Positions 8,814 through 17,245 of a stretch of DNA of 64,000 nucleotides are shown piece after piece; positions within the stretch are counted from its first letter, which is position 1; each line of letters opens with the position of its first letter. Made by a program: the position numbers and the translations under genes. The notes below the pieces were generated by a model that worked only from the letters and a program-made list of their open reading frames with translations, made no database searches and was not told the origin of the DNA. Source of the stretch: an uncultured Muribaculaceae bacterium (GTDB lineage Bacteria; Bacteroidota; Bacteroidia; Bacteroidales; Muribaculaceae). The stretch spans positions 1 through 64,000 of the forward strand of contig CAJUIT010000011.1 of assembly GCA_910586565.1 (NCBI GenBank), in the 5' to 3' direction.

Positions 8814-10229
8814 TCAGGCCTTCAGGCGTCTGCGCAGCATCACGATGGAGATTGCCGATGCCACGGCTGCGAAGGGGATAGCGGCAAGCGGGGCAACCGT
8901 CAGGGCTATCCATGCGGCGGCTGCCGACATGGCGAGGCAGTAGAGCATGAAGAGTGCGATGTTGCGTGAAAGATGCAGCCTGTAACTGCGGAAGTAGGGG
9001 ATGGCGACGATGAGGGTGTAGGCGGCATACCATCCGAAGTAGGCGTAGCCCAGCCCGGTGAACCCCATGTAGTGGTAGCCGAGGATGTTGAGGGCTATTG
9101 ATATTACGCCCGACAGGAGCTCGGTGAGGAGGAATGTGCGGCCGTCGCTGCGGGCGAGAATCACAAACGACATGCACCACGAGATGGCGCGGAGCACCGT
9201 GCCTGGCATCGCCCATATCACAAACGGCAGAATCACCGAGAAATCGTTGGAGTAGAGCAACCTCACCACCCACGGCGACACGGCGATGAACAATGTGGCC
9301 ACGGGCACGATGACCGTGAGCGACAGCCACAGCTGATTGATGACGAATGCCGATGTGCGCCGGCGGGAGTGTGCCACGGCTGCGAGGCGCGGAAAATATT
9401 CCATCGAGATGGCGGTGAACACCAGTCCGGCATATCGGTTGATTATGGTGAAGCCTGCATTATAGCATCCCGTTGCGCCGAGGTCGTCAACGTGGTTGAG
9501 ATAGGCCATGAAGGCGTAGGAAATGGCGTTGGTCACCACGGCGGTGACGGTCATGTAGAGCCCTAAAGTGAGAAAGCGGCGCCCGATTTCAAATGTCTGT
9601 TTCAGCGACACGGGCTCCTCGGGGCGCGGGATGCGCTGACGGTAGACTCCCAATGCCACCCATGTCACTACGGTGTAGGCGATTATCGACGGCACAATGC
9701 TGTCGATTCCCCAGAAGTAGAACATCGGCACCGACACCGCCAATCCACCCACAGCCCCGAGCATAGAGCAAACGGCGAGTTTGCGAAACTGTTGCAACCC
9801 CTGGAAAATGGCGCCTTCGCCGTTGTTGACGGCCGAGAGCAGTACCGTTATGGAGAGCCATGCGAATGCCGGGGCGTAGCCCGAATGGCCGAAAGATAGT
9901 CGGCTGAGCCATCCCGAGCAGAGGAGGGTGAACAGAGCGCCTGCAATGCCGAGAATTATGCTCCAGCGGCGCACGGTGCATCCGAGTTTCGGAAGTTGCG
10001 AAGGGCGCGCAGAGGCAATGTCGGCCACGGCGCTCTGGCGTATGCCGAGCTGCGACAGGGCGAATATCATTTCCAGCGCTGAGTTGAGAATGCCGAACAG
10101 CCCGATGCCGGCTGTTCCAATCCACAATGCCACAAGCTTGGCCCGCACAATCGAGCAGGCGATGTTGGTGACCTGCAGGCCGCCGAACATCCCTGTTATC
10201 TTCATTATGCGTGCGTTGAGTGTTGACAT
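8814..10229 (-). CDS. Wzx-like lipid-linked oligosaccharide flippase
   Basis: A polytopic inner-membrane protein of 471 residues with about 12-14 hydrophobic helices, of the MATE/MVF superfamily branch that moves undecaprenyl-linked glycan units for O-antigen or capsule assembly. The opening helix (GGLQVTNIACSIVRAKLVA) and the central YNAGFTIINRYAGLVFTAI segment resemble O-antigen translocases. No glycosyltransferases are beside it, so the glycan it serves cannot be told. Confidence 0.82.
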   Translation of the reverse strand: MSTLNARIMKITGMFGGLQVTNIACSIVRAKLVALWIGTAGIGLFGILNSALEMIFALSQLGIRQSAVADIASARPSQLPKLGCTVRRWSIILGIAGALFTLLCSGWLSRLSFGHSGYAPAFAWLSITVLLSAVNNGEGAIFQGLQQFRKLAVCSMLGAVGGLAVSVPMFYFWGIDSIVPSIIAYTVVTWVALGVYRQRIPRPEEPVSLKQTFEIGRRFLTLGLYMTVTAVVTNAISYAFMAYLNHVDDLGATGCYNAGFTIINRYAGLVFTAISMEYFPRLAAVAHSRRRTSAFVINQLWLSLTVIVPVATLFIAVSPWVVRLLYSNDFSVILPFVIWAMPGTVLRAISWCMSFVILARSDGRTFLLTELLSGVISIALNILGYHYMGFTGLGYAYFGWYAAYTLIVAIPYFRSYRLHLSRNIALFMLYCLAMSAAAAWIALTVAPLAAIPFAAVASAISIVMLRRRLKA

Positions 10230-10236
10230 GGGGTGG

Positions 10237-10369
10237 CAGTTTTTAGTTTTCAGTTTTTAGTTTTTAGAGGCTCCGCGCTCACGTAGAGCCGCCATATAAC
10301 ACGGCTTGTGGTGGAGGGTGCTATCACTGCGCAGCTTCTGAAAACTGAAAACTCACAACTGAAAAACTA
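10237..10369. repeat. Composite intergenic repeat, copy 2
   Basis: Module A units run at 10237-10268, followed by a diverged module B core at 10282-10307 (CGTAGAGCCGCCATATAACA, where the right arm of the palindrome is damaged), and reverse-oriented module A units (CTGAAAACTGAAAACT and relatives) at about 10338-10369. The block fills the gap between the flippase and the EnvC-like gene. Confidence 0.75.
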
Positions 10370-12205
10370 TTTCTTCAACCACAGCTCGGGGTTTTCTTTC
10401 TGGCGGCGGTTGCGGATTTCAAAGTGGAGGATGCTACGGTTGCCGTCGTTGGCATCGGTGTAGACTGTGCCGATGGGTTGGCCGGCTTTAATTTTCTGGC
10501 CGGTCGACACGGTGATTGAGCCGAGGTTGGCATAGACGGTCATGTAGGTGCCGTGGCGAATCACTACCACATTGTTGTAGCCGTCGGGGCGGAACACTGC
10601 CGACACTTCACCGTCGAACACGGCGCGCACCTGCGTGCCCGGGTCGGTTTGCATGTCGATGCCCGAGTTGGTGGTCTCAACATGGGGGAGGGTGGGGTGT
10701 TTCTGGCGTCCGAAACGCTTCACGATGGTGTAGCGGCCGCTCACGGGGAAGGGCAGGCGTCCCTTGTAGCTTTCGAAATTGTTGCCAACGGGGAGTTCGG
10801 CCTGCGGAGCCACGGCTGTTGCACCTTGAGCCGCAGGGGCTTTGAGTGTGGGGGCGGTGCCGGTCGAGGTTGACGCGGAGGTGGCGGGGGTGCCGGTGTC
10901 GCCGCGGCCGTTGTTCTTGCCGGTGTGTTTCACAGGCTTCCCTTTGCGGGCTTTCTGACGGGCGGCTTCTTTTTCGGCATCGCTTGCTTTCTTTGCGGCC
11001 TCTTTTTCGGCCTTTATGCGTTCCTGCTCGGCTTTTTTAGCGGCCTGACGCTCCTTTTTAGCCTTTTCCTTAGCTTCCTTATCGGCTGTTTCGCGTGCTT
11101 TGCGCTCGGCTTCAGCAGCTTTAGCCTGTGCCTGTTTTTCAGCTTCACGGGCTGCCTGCGCCTTTGCTTCGGCCTCGCGGGCGGCTTTAGCCTCGGCTTC
11201 GGCAATGCGTTTCTGCTCGGCCTCCTGCTCGGCGGCCAGACGAGCCTCTTCCTCTTCGCGGGCCTTGCGTTCGGCCTCAATACGCGCTTTCCGTTCGGCT
11301 TCCTCGCGTTCGCGGCGCAGACGTTCCTGACGGGCGGCCTCCTCGGCTATGATGCGGTCGAGTTCGGCATCAAGCGATGCAGCCTCGCGCTGACGGCGCG
11401 ACATGATTTCCTGCAATTCGCCCCCCTCGCGTTTTAGTCGGTCGACGAGTTGATTTGTCTCACCCTGTTTTTTCACCAGTCCCGCCTTTTCGGCGTTGAG
11501 GCGCCCCATTGTGCGGGTAGCTTGGGTGTGGAGTTGGCTAAGGGCGGTGCGCCGTTTGTCGAGCTCACCGCGCATGGCGTTGATTTCGATGGAGCGGCGT
11601 TTGCGCCATTTCGAGAACTGGCGCAGGGCACGCAGGCGGCGGTAGGCCTGCGAGAAGGAGTCGGACGAGAAGATGAAGGCGAGGTCGCTGATGTTCTGGC
11701 CGTGCCCCTGGGTTTTGCGTATTGATTTTACGTATTTCTCGGTGATGGCGGCCAGGCGGGCATCGAGTGCCGCGATAGAGTCGTTGGCCGTTGAGATGGC
11801 GCGGTTTATGGAGTCGACGCTCCCCGACAGCTTCGCTATGTTCACGTTGCAGTCGGCAATCTCCCCTTCGAGGAGGTTGAGCTGATTGAGACGTTGCTCG
11901 GTTTCGCGGGTGTTGAGCTGGATTTTGCGGCGTGTTTCACGAATTTCACCGGCGTTGCGCTGCTTTGCCTGTTTCACTTCGGCCGCAGTGCGCGGTTTCT
12001 GCTGTTTTGAGGTTTTCTTTGCCGCCGAGCCACCCGAACTCTTTTTCTTCGAGTTCTGCTTGGTGTTGGCCGATTTCTTTTTCGAGGCGGATTGAGAGGT
12101 TTTTGTGGTGCGTTTCTGCGCGTAGGCGCTCTGCGTGCAGTCGGGCGACATGCACGTGAGCATCATTGCAAGCACTATGGTGATGAATCCCAAAAGTCGT
12201 TTCAT
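10367..12205 (-). CDS. EnvC-like murein hydrolase activator (coiled coil plus degenerate LytM/M23 domain)
   Basis: The protein starts with a signal peptide and a Lys/Ser-rich segment, followed by a long coiled coil (about residues 80-290), a highly charged Ala/Glu/Lys region (about 290-430), a linker, and a C-terminal M23/LytM domain (about 500-612). In that domain the usual zinc ligands are altered: the HxGxD motif reads NSGID and the HxH motif reads ILH. This is the pattern of EnvC-type proteins, which do not cut peptidoglycan but switch on amidases during cell division. The gene lies 35 nt after the DUF4292 gene and is the last of that minus-strand series. Confidence 0.88.
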   Translation of the reverse strand: MKRLLGFITIVLAMMLTCMSPDCTQSAYAQKRTTKTSQSASKKKSANTKQNSKKKSSGGSAAKKTSKQQKPRTAAEVKQAKQRNAGEIRETRRKIQLNTRETEQRLNQLNLLEGEIADCNVNIAKLSGSVDSINRAISTANDSIAALDARLAAITEKYVKSIRKTQGHGQNISDLAFIFSSDSFSQAYRRLRALRQFSKWRKRRSIEINAMRGELDKRRTALSQLHTQATRTMGRLNAEKAGLVKKQGETNQLVDRLKREGGELQEIMSRRQREAASLDAELDRIIAEEAARQERLRREREEAERKARIEAERKAREEEEARLAAEQEAEQKRIAEAEAKAAREAEAKAQAAREAEKQAQAKAAEAERKARETADKEAKEKAKKERQAAKKAEQERIKAEKEAAKKASDAEKEAARQKARKGKPVKHTGKNNGRGDTGTPATSASTSTGTAPTLKAPAAQGATAVAPQAELPVGNNFESYKGRLPFPVSGRYTIVKRFGRQKHPTLPHVETTNSGIDMQTDPGTQVRAVFDGEVSAVFRPDGYNNVVVIRHGTYMTVYANLGSITVSTGQKIKAGQPIGTVYTDANDGNRSILHFEIRNRRQKENPELWLKK

Positions 12206-12240
12206 TGGGGCTATGGAGTGAGAGGTTCCGGTTTATTATG

Positions 12241-13131
12241 TCAGAGTGATGAGAGTGTTTTGATGAGTTGGTCGGCCGAGATGCGTTTGTAGCCCGATGG
12301 CTTTTTCCACGTGCGGTTCTCGCCCGAGTTCCATTTTGCCGAACCGAAATTCCATTCGAGGGTTGCAGCGGCGTTGCGCCCTTTCACGATGGCTATATCG
12401 GCTGTGGAGGAGAAGCTTCCGGCAGGGGTGTCGGCAAAATCGGTGTAGGTGACCGTTGCGGCGTGGTTTTCACCGGCTGCCACCGATGTGGCCATAAGGT
12501 TGTTGGCCGAGGGGTAGAGGATGAAGCCGTAGTCGAACGATGCCGGTTTCGTTCGGGGAACGATGAAAAGCCCCTCGTTGCCGGCGGTGAGTTCCACGCT
12601 GTTGGCCATAGCCGAGGTGAAGGTGCCGCCGTTTTTCCCGGCGAGGAAACCGCGGCCGAGAAGAAGGTCCTGAAGGTCGGCGAGCGTCACGTCGGCACCG
12701 GCCGTGAGGTTGGCAAGGCCTTCAGAGAGATACATTTTGTGATATTTGTCGATGGCGTGAACCGAGTCGTTGTCGACCCACACTGATGCGAGCTCAAAAC
12801 CGAGCATGCGCACCGAAATGTTAATCCATTCACCGCGTTTCATGGATGCTCGAGCCGAGAAGCTCACCCGTTTCGGGGCGGTGAGAGTCACTTTCACCGG
12901 CAGGCTGACATCGTTCCAATCGGCATATCCGGCGCAGAGTGCGTCGAAACGTTGTGAGGGGGTCTGCAGCGCAACGTCGGCCGGAACGGGGGCGTTTTTC
13001 TTCGCACCCGAAGCCTGTTTGCCGGCCGAGCAGCCTGTGAGAGCGGCAGCCGCAGCCACCGCGGTTAAAATTATGAGCACACTGTTGCGCAGCACCCTCA
13101 GCGGGCGGCGCGATGTGACCGGTTTATTCAT
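12241..13131 (-). CDS. DUF4292 lipoprotein
   Basis: I chose the ATG at 13131 because the protein then begins with a basic N-terminus, a hydrophobic core and a lipobox (AAALTGCSAG); the longer frame reads back through the preceding gene. The start overlaps the TPR gene by 8 nt, so translation is probably coupled. The body matches the beta-rich Bacteroidetes DUF4292 family, which sits between a TPR protein and an EnvC-like protein in many Bacteroidales genomes. A role as an outer-membrane lipoprotein chaperone-like or envelope factor is inference. Confidence 0.85.
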   Translation of the reverse strand: MNKPVTSRRPLRVLRNSVLIILTAVAAAAALTGCSAGKQASGAKKNAPVPADVALQTPSQRFDALCAGYADWNDVSLPVKVTLTAPKRVSFSARASMKRGEWINISVRMLGFELASVWVDNDSVHAIDKYHKMYLSEGLANLTAGADVTLADLQDLLLGRGFLAGKNGGTFTSAMANSVELTAGNEGLFIVPRTKPASFDYGFILYPSANNLMATSVAAGENHAATVTYTDFADTPAGSFSSTADIAIVKGRNAAATLEWNFGSAKWNSGENRTWKKPSGYKRISADQLIKTLSSL

Positions 13132-14923
13132 AATAATGGGTTTTGTTTTTAACCTTTTTCTTGAGGAGCTTGTTGTCGGGCTCGAGTTTGAGCGCCTCCT
13201 CCCAGAATTCAAGGGCACTTTCGGGCTCGCCGTTCATGTAGTAGATGTCGCCCGCATGGTGAAGCACATCGGCCTGCGGGTCGTCGGCTTCGAGAGCTAA
13301 GGCGCGGTCAATGACAGCCTTTGCCTCAGCGTAGTTTTTCTTCTTGAAGAGAATCCAGGCGTAGGTGTCGAGAGCGGTGTCGTTGTCGGGTTGCTGACGC
13401 ACGCAGATTGAGCTCATGCGCTCGGCCTTGTCGAGGTCAATCCCCTCTTCAGCCATGAAGTAGGCGCAGTTGTTGAGTGCCAGCAGGTTGTCGGGGTTAT
13501 ATTCGAGGGCGCGGTCGTAGTAGACGAACGCCGAGTCGGGTTTCTCCTGTTTGTAGAGCACGTCGCCGATGGTGCACAGAATGGTGGAACGCATCTCCTT
13601 GTCGGCTTCGTCGGTCTGTTCCAGAGCCTTGTGCAGCATTTCGAGGGCTTCGTCGTTGCGTTCGAGCTGAGCCAGGGCTGTGGAGGTGTAGAAGGTTAGG
13701 AGCGCATCGTCGGGCAGATAGTGCATGCCCCGCCGGCCGGTCTCCACGGCTTTCTCATAATCCTCGGCGCGGCCGAAGAGGCTGATGGCCGAGCGCCAGC
13801 GGTTGGCGTCGGAGGGGTCGGTGTCGAGGGCAATCTCCTGCTGCTCGGCAGCCCCGCGGAAGTCGTCAATCGCCACGAGATATGACGAATAGAGGTCGCG
13901 CACCTGCGGTTCGTGGGGATTCTGAAGCAAAAGGGCGTCGAATATGCTCTGGATGCGGGGGCGCTGAAGCGAGTCGGCATAGAGCTGGCGGATGTAGCCG
14001 GTGAAGATGTCGAGTTTCACTTCGAGGTCGAGACCATCCTGTTTCACGGCTTCAAACACCTCGCGGTCGAACCCCACCGAGTCGCCGCGCTCACGGTAGA
14101 ATTCGGCGCGTTTGTAATATCCCATTCCGTTTGTGGGGTCGATGTCGCAGGCACGGTTGTAGTAGGCAATGGCCGAGTCGGGGCGGTTGAGCGCCATGAA
14201 CACATCGCCGGCAAACAGAATGTTGGTTGCGTTGGGGCGCGACGAGGCGAGCAGACTTTCAATTTCGTTGAGAGTTCCGGCGGTGTCGCGCAGGGCCATG
14301 AGTGCCCTCACTTTGTGGGAGGTGAGGCCTATGTCAACCCCTTCGGCGCGTTCGATGCGGTTGAGCACGCTCACCGAGCGACGCAGGTTGGCGGTGTCGC
14401 GTGTGGCCTGAAGTGCCTGCGCGAGCTTGAGCGTCACGTCGGGCTTGTCGGGGTGGAGCGAGTCGAGAGTTTGCCACACCCTCACAGCCTCGTTGTTGTT
14501 GCCGAGCTGGTTGTTGACCATGCCGTAGAAGATGGCGCCGTAGTAGTCGTCGGGGTGAGTGGTGAAATGGCGGCGCATCATGTTGTAGCCGCGGGTTGCC
14601 AGAGTGGTATCCTCTTGCCCTAAAGCCATGTAGTAGTAGCCGAGGGTCATGCCCGGGTGGGTGTCGGACGAGTCGAGTTCAACGGCGCGGCGCAGCAGTT
14701 CGAAATACTCACCGTCGCTGTCGGTGGCATTGCGGCGCATAGCCTCCATGAAAATGTAGTCGGCCTTGCGGCGGTCGGCGCCGTCGGCCCATTTCTCGCT
14801 TTTGCCCCGGTTGTTCCCTTTGCCGGCAAGGGCGCAGGGGAGGAGCATAAGAAGCGCCATCACTGCTATGACGGGCAGTGACGACAGGTGGTTGCGGCTG
14901 GTGTGGCGGTTGAGTATTGACAC
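13124..14923 (-). CDS. TPR-repeat envelope protein
   Basis: After a signal peptide (about 33 residues), tandem tetratricopeptide repeats run through most of the 599 residues, for example DSAFVYYDRALEYNPDNLLA and AIAYYNRACDIDPTNGMG, ending EEALKLEPDNKLLKKK. Such repeats are scaffolds for protein assembly. The gene follows dut by 51 nt and overlaps the DUF4292 gene, forming a conserved Bacteroidales series dut - TPR - DUF4292 - EnvC-like. Confidence 0.88.
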   Translation of the reverse strand: MSILNRHTSRNHLSSLPVIAVMALLMLLPCALAGKGNNRGKSEKWADGADRRKADYIFMEAMRRNATDSDGEYFELLRRAVELDSSDTHPGMTLGYYYMALGQEDTTLATRGYNMMRRHFTTHPDDYYGAIFYGMVNNQLGNNNEAVRVWQTLDSLHPDKPDVTLKLAQALQATRDTANLRRSVSVLNRIERAEGVDIGLTSHKVRALMALRDTAGTLNEIESLLASSRPNATNILFAGDVFMALNRPDSAIAYYNRACDIDPTNGMGYYKRAEFYRERGDSVGFDREVFEAVKQDGLDLEVKLDIFTGYIRQLYADSLQRPRIQSIFDALLLQNPHEPQVRDLYSSYLVAIDDFRGAAEQQEIALDTDPSDANRWRSAISLFGRAEDYEKAVETGRRGMHYLPDDALLTFYTSTALAQLERNDEALEMLHKALEQTDEADKEMRSTILCTIGDVLYKQEKPDSAFVYYDRALEYNPDNLLALNNCAYFMAEEGIDLDKAERMSSICVRQQPDNDTALDTYAWILFKKKNYAEAKAVIDRALALEADDPQADVLHHAGDIYYMNGEPESALEFWEEALKLEPDNKLLKKKVKNKTHYYE

Positions 14924-14974
14924 TGTTGTGATGGGGGCTTGATTGATGAAACGGAGAGTGGATTGTGTGGCGGC

Positions 14975-15421
14975 TTATTGAACTCCGGTGTGGCCGAAGC
15001 CTCCGTCGCCGCGTTCGGTGGTGTCGATGCGCTCCACAGCCTCCCAGTCAACGCGGGTGTAGCGTGTAATGACCATCTGACACACGCGCTCGCCGTCGTT
15101 GACGGTGAACGGCTCGTTGGAGAGGTTGATGAGAATCACCCCGATTTCGCCGCGGTAGTCGGAATCGACGGTACCGGGGGCGTTGACGAGAGAAATGCCA
15201 TGTTTTATCGCCAGACCGCTGCGCGGACGAATCTGGCACTCAAATCCGTGGGGCAACTGCATGTAGAGGCCGGTGGGGATGAGGGCGCGTTGCAGGGGCT
15301 GAAGCACCACAGGGCCGTCGGGCAGATAGGCACGCACATCCATTCCGGCCGAGCCGGGGGTGGCGTAGGCGGGGAGCGGGTGGTGCGATTTATTGATTAT
15401 TTTTACGTTGATGCTATCCAT
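14975..15421 (-). CDS. dut: dUTP diphosphatase
   Basis: A trimeric dUTPase that converts dUTP to dUMP and diphosphate, keeping uracil out of DNA and supplying dUMP for thymidylate. All five motifs are visible: GSAGMDVRA, RPRSGLA, NAPGTVDSDYRGEIGV, RVCQMVI and RGDGGFGHTG at the C-terminus. The length of 148 residues is normal. Confidence 0.97.
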   Translation of the reverse strand: MDSINVKIINKSHHPLPAYATPGSAGMDVRAYLPDGPVVLQPLQRALIPTGLYMQLPHGFECQIRPRSGLAIKHGISLVNAPGTVDSDYRGEIGVILINLSNEPFTVNDGERVCQMVITRYTRVDWEAVERIDTTERGDGGFGHTGVQ

Positions 15422-15459
15422 AAATCAGGGTTAAAACACTTGTGGTGTGAATTATACTA

Positions 15460-15467
15460 CAAACTTA
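15460..15467 (-). promoter_or_regulatory. Candidate -7 element for dut
   Basis: On the minus strand TAAGTTTG fits the Bacteroidetes -7 consensus and would start transcription about 30 nt before the dut ATG. No convincing -33 element is seen upstream. Confidence 0.4.
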
Positions 15468-15478
15468 CTAAAAATCTC

Positions 15479-16462
15479 TCAACCCGCCATCTCATCGGGC
15501 ACTATAATTGACGGTTGGCGCGATATTGAGGCGAAACTGAACAGGTCGACCAACTCGGCGGGGGTGCATGGCTCGGGGTGGGGGAGCAGTCCGGCCAAGT
15601 GAGCCAGCCGTCCGGTGAGCTCACGCGGGGTGAAGCGCCGGCGCAGTTGCTCCATGCTCAGTGATGCGTCGCGTTTCGAGAGCCGTTGCCCGGCGCTGTT
15701 GCACAGCAGCGGCAAGTGGGCATGGGAGGGAGCAGGAAACCCGAGCAGGTTGCAAAGATAGATTTGCTGGGCGGTGGAGAGAAGCAGGTCGTTGCCGCGC
15801 ACCACTTCGGTTACCCCCATCAGGGCATCGTCGACCACCACGGCGAGCTGGTAGGCCCACGCTCCGTCGGCACGCCTGAGCACGAAGTCGCCGCAATGGC
15901 GGGCGAGATTCACCGTGTGGGTTCCGCACACCGTGTCGGTGAAGGTGATGTCGCTGTCGGGCACATAGAGGCGTGTTGCCCCCGGGCGGTCGGCCGTCGT
16001 GCGCGGGAACGGCGGTTGCGGGGCCGGGCGGCAAGTGCCGCCGTAAATCACGCGCCCGTCGGACTGATGGGGTGCCTGCGTGGCCATGATGTCGGCGCGG
16101 GTGCAGAAACATGGGTAGGTGAGCCCGGTGTGTTCAAGTCGCTCCAGCGCTTCGGCGTAAAGGTGGTTGCGGCGGCTCTGGCTGTATGGGGCGCAGGGGC
16201 CGATGTCGGCGGTGCCACCTTCGTCGAAGTCGAGGCCGAGCCAGGCAAGGTCGTCCTCGATTTGCAGGGCGTGGCAGGTTTTCGACCGTTGCGGGTCGAG
16301 ATCCTCAATCCGCAGAATCCATTTGCCGCCCTGCTTCCGGGCCGAAAGCCACGAAATCAGGGCGGTGAATATGTTGCCGAGGTGCATCCTCCCTGTAGGA
16401 GAGGGCGCGAAACGTCCTTTGGCTATGGGGCTGTTTTCTTTGGTCAATGCGTTGTTCAACAT
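15479..16462 (-). CDS. gluQ: Glutamyl-Q tRNA(Asp) synthetase
   Basis: A truncated glutamyl-tRNA synthetase paralogue that attaches glutamate to queuosine in the anticodon of tRNA-Asp. The class I signature reads HLGN within APSPTGRMHLGN, the KMSKS counterpart reads RLSKRD, and the zinc site (CFC ... YGGTC) sits near residues 115-145. The 327 residues lack the anticodon-binding domain of GltX, as expected for GluQRS. Confidence 0.92.
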   Translation of the reverse strand: MLNNALTKENSPIAKGRFAPSPTGRMHLGNIFTALISWLSARKQGGKWILRIEDLDPQRSKTCHALQIEDDLAWLGLDFDEGGTADIGPCAPYSQSRRNHLYAEALERLEHTGLTYPCFCTRADIMATQAPHQSDGRVIYGGTCRPAPQPPFPRTTADRPGATRLYVPDSDITFTDTVCGTHTVNLARHCGDFVLRRADGAWAYQLAVVVDDALMGVTEVVRGNDLLLSTAQQIYLCNLLGFPAPSHAHLPLLCNSAGQRLSKRDASLSMEQLRRRFTPRELTGRLAHLAGLLPHPEPCTPAELVDLFSFASISRQPSIIVPDEMAG

Positions 16463-16507
16463 GTTTCATCAGCGGCTGTTCCAACCGGAACGGCTCTTTT
16501 CATCATG

Positions 16508-16515
16508 CAAAGTTA
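16508..16515 (-). promoter_or_regulatory. Candidate -7 element for gluQ
   Basis: TAACTTTG on the minus strand matches TAnnTTTG and lies about 45 nt before the gluQ ATG, in the short gap after the META-domain gene. Confidence 0.45.
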
Positions 16516-16551
16516 CGCAAGCCGCGGAAATTTCGGCGGGTGAGCACCCGT

Positions 16552-16983
16552 TTATTTGCGCGCCGAGAGGGTGACGAGCACTTTCCCCGCGGCATCACAG
16601 AGTTCAATGTCGCCTGCGGTAGTGGAGTGGTAGGTGGCCACGTTGGGGAGGGTTTGCAGCAGGGCATCCTCAACGGTCATGTCGGGGCACATCATGCGTG
16701 TGGCGCCGAGACCCGAGAATGTGAGGGTGCCTTTTGCAGCATCGAGAGTGTAGGAGCCCATGATTGAGTTGCATCCGGCATTGCCGAACAGGCGCCCTGT
16801 GGCAGCATCGAAACCAAGGAACGGTTCATCCTGATTCTCAGCAGCAGTGACTTTGGTGGAGCCTACGCTAATAACATTCCATTCGCCGGTGAGGTCGGCA
16901 ACGGTGGTTTTCTGGGTAGAGCATGAGATTGCGGCGCATGCAGCGGCGCCGGCGATTACTAACGACAGGAATTTTGTTTTCAT
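16552..16983 (-). CDS. META-domain (HslJ-like) lipoprotein
   Basis: The ATG at 16983 gives a clean lipoprotein signal (MKTKFLSLVIAGAAACAAISC); the longer frame would add a 20-residue extension with no function. The mature part is one META domain: LTGEWNVISVGSTKV at the start, then GRLFGNAGCNSIMGSY, LTFSGLGATRMMC and a final VEDALLQTLPNV helix. META/HslJ domains occur in small envelope proteins linked to heat shock or antibiotic tolerance; the function is unproven. Confidence 0.88.
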   Translation of the reverse strand: MKTKFLSLVIAGAAACAAISCSTQKTTVADLTGEWNVISVGSTKVTAAENQDEPFLGFDAATGRLFGNAGCNSIMGSYTLDAAKGTLTFSGLGATRMMCPDMTVEDALLQTLPNVATYHSTTAGDIELCDAAGKVLVTLSARK

Positions 16984-17149
16984 TTCCGGTTTTATTATTA
17001 TTAATTTAAAACAGACAGATATTAGTGAGACTGCGGTTTTCAATCGTTCTCTTTCTATATGAACGTGTAACTGCCGCTATGGTTTAACACGGCAGTGCGC
17101 TTTCATGAGATTATCTCAATTGTGAAAAATTGCTAAAATTACGGTAGTC

Positions 17150-17157
17150 TACTTTTG
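17150..17157 (+). promoter_or_regulatory. Candidate promoter of the DUF6377 gene
   Basis: TACTTTTG fits TAnnTTTG, with a TTG at 17130-17132 spaced 17 bp upstream. The 9-mer CTACTTTTG here recurs before the first tandem lipoprotein gene and before the sigma-factor gene. The rest of 16984-17245 is AT-rich spacer between divergent genes. Confidence 0.45.
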
Positions 17158-17245
17158 TTTTTGCTTGATAATTAGGAACTTTGTATAACGCCAAATATCA
17201 GGTAATAGAGATGCCTCTGTATTTTTACATTCTTATTGTTGCACC

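Noticed and set aside
10367..12205. EnvC-like protein as an active M23 endopeptidase
   Set aside because: The HxGxD and HxH zinc ligands are replaced (NSGID, ILH), so catalysis is unlikely.
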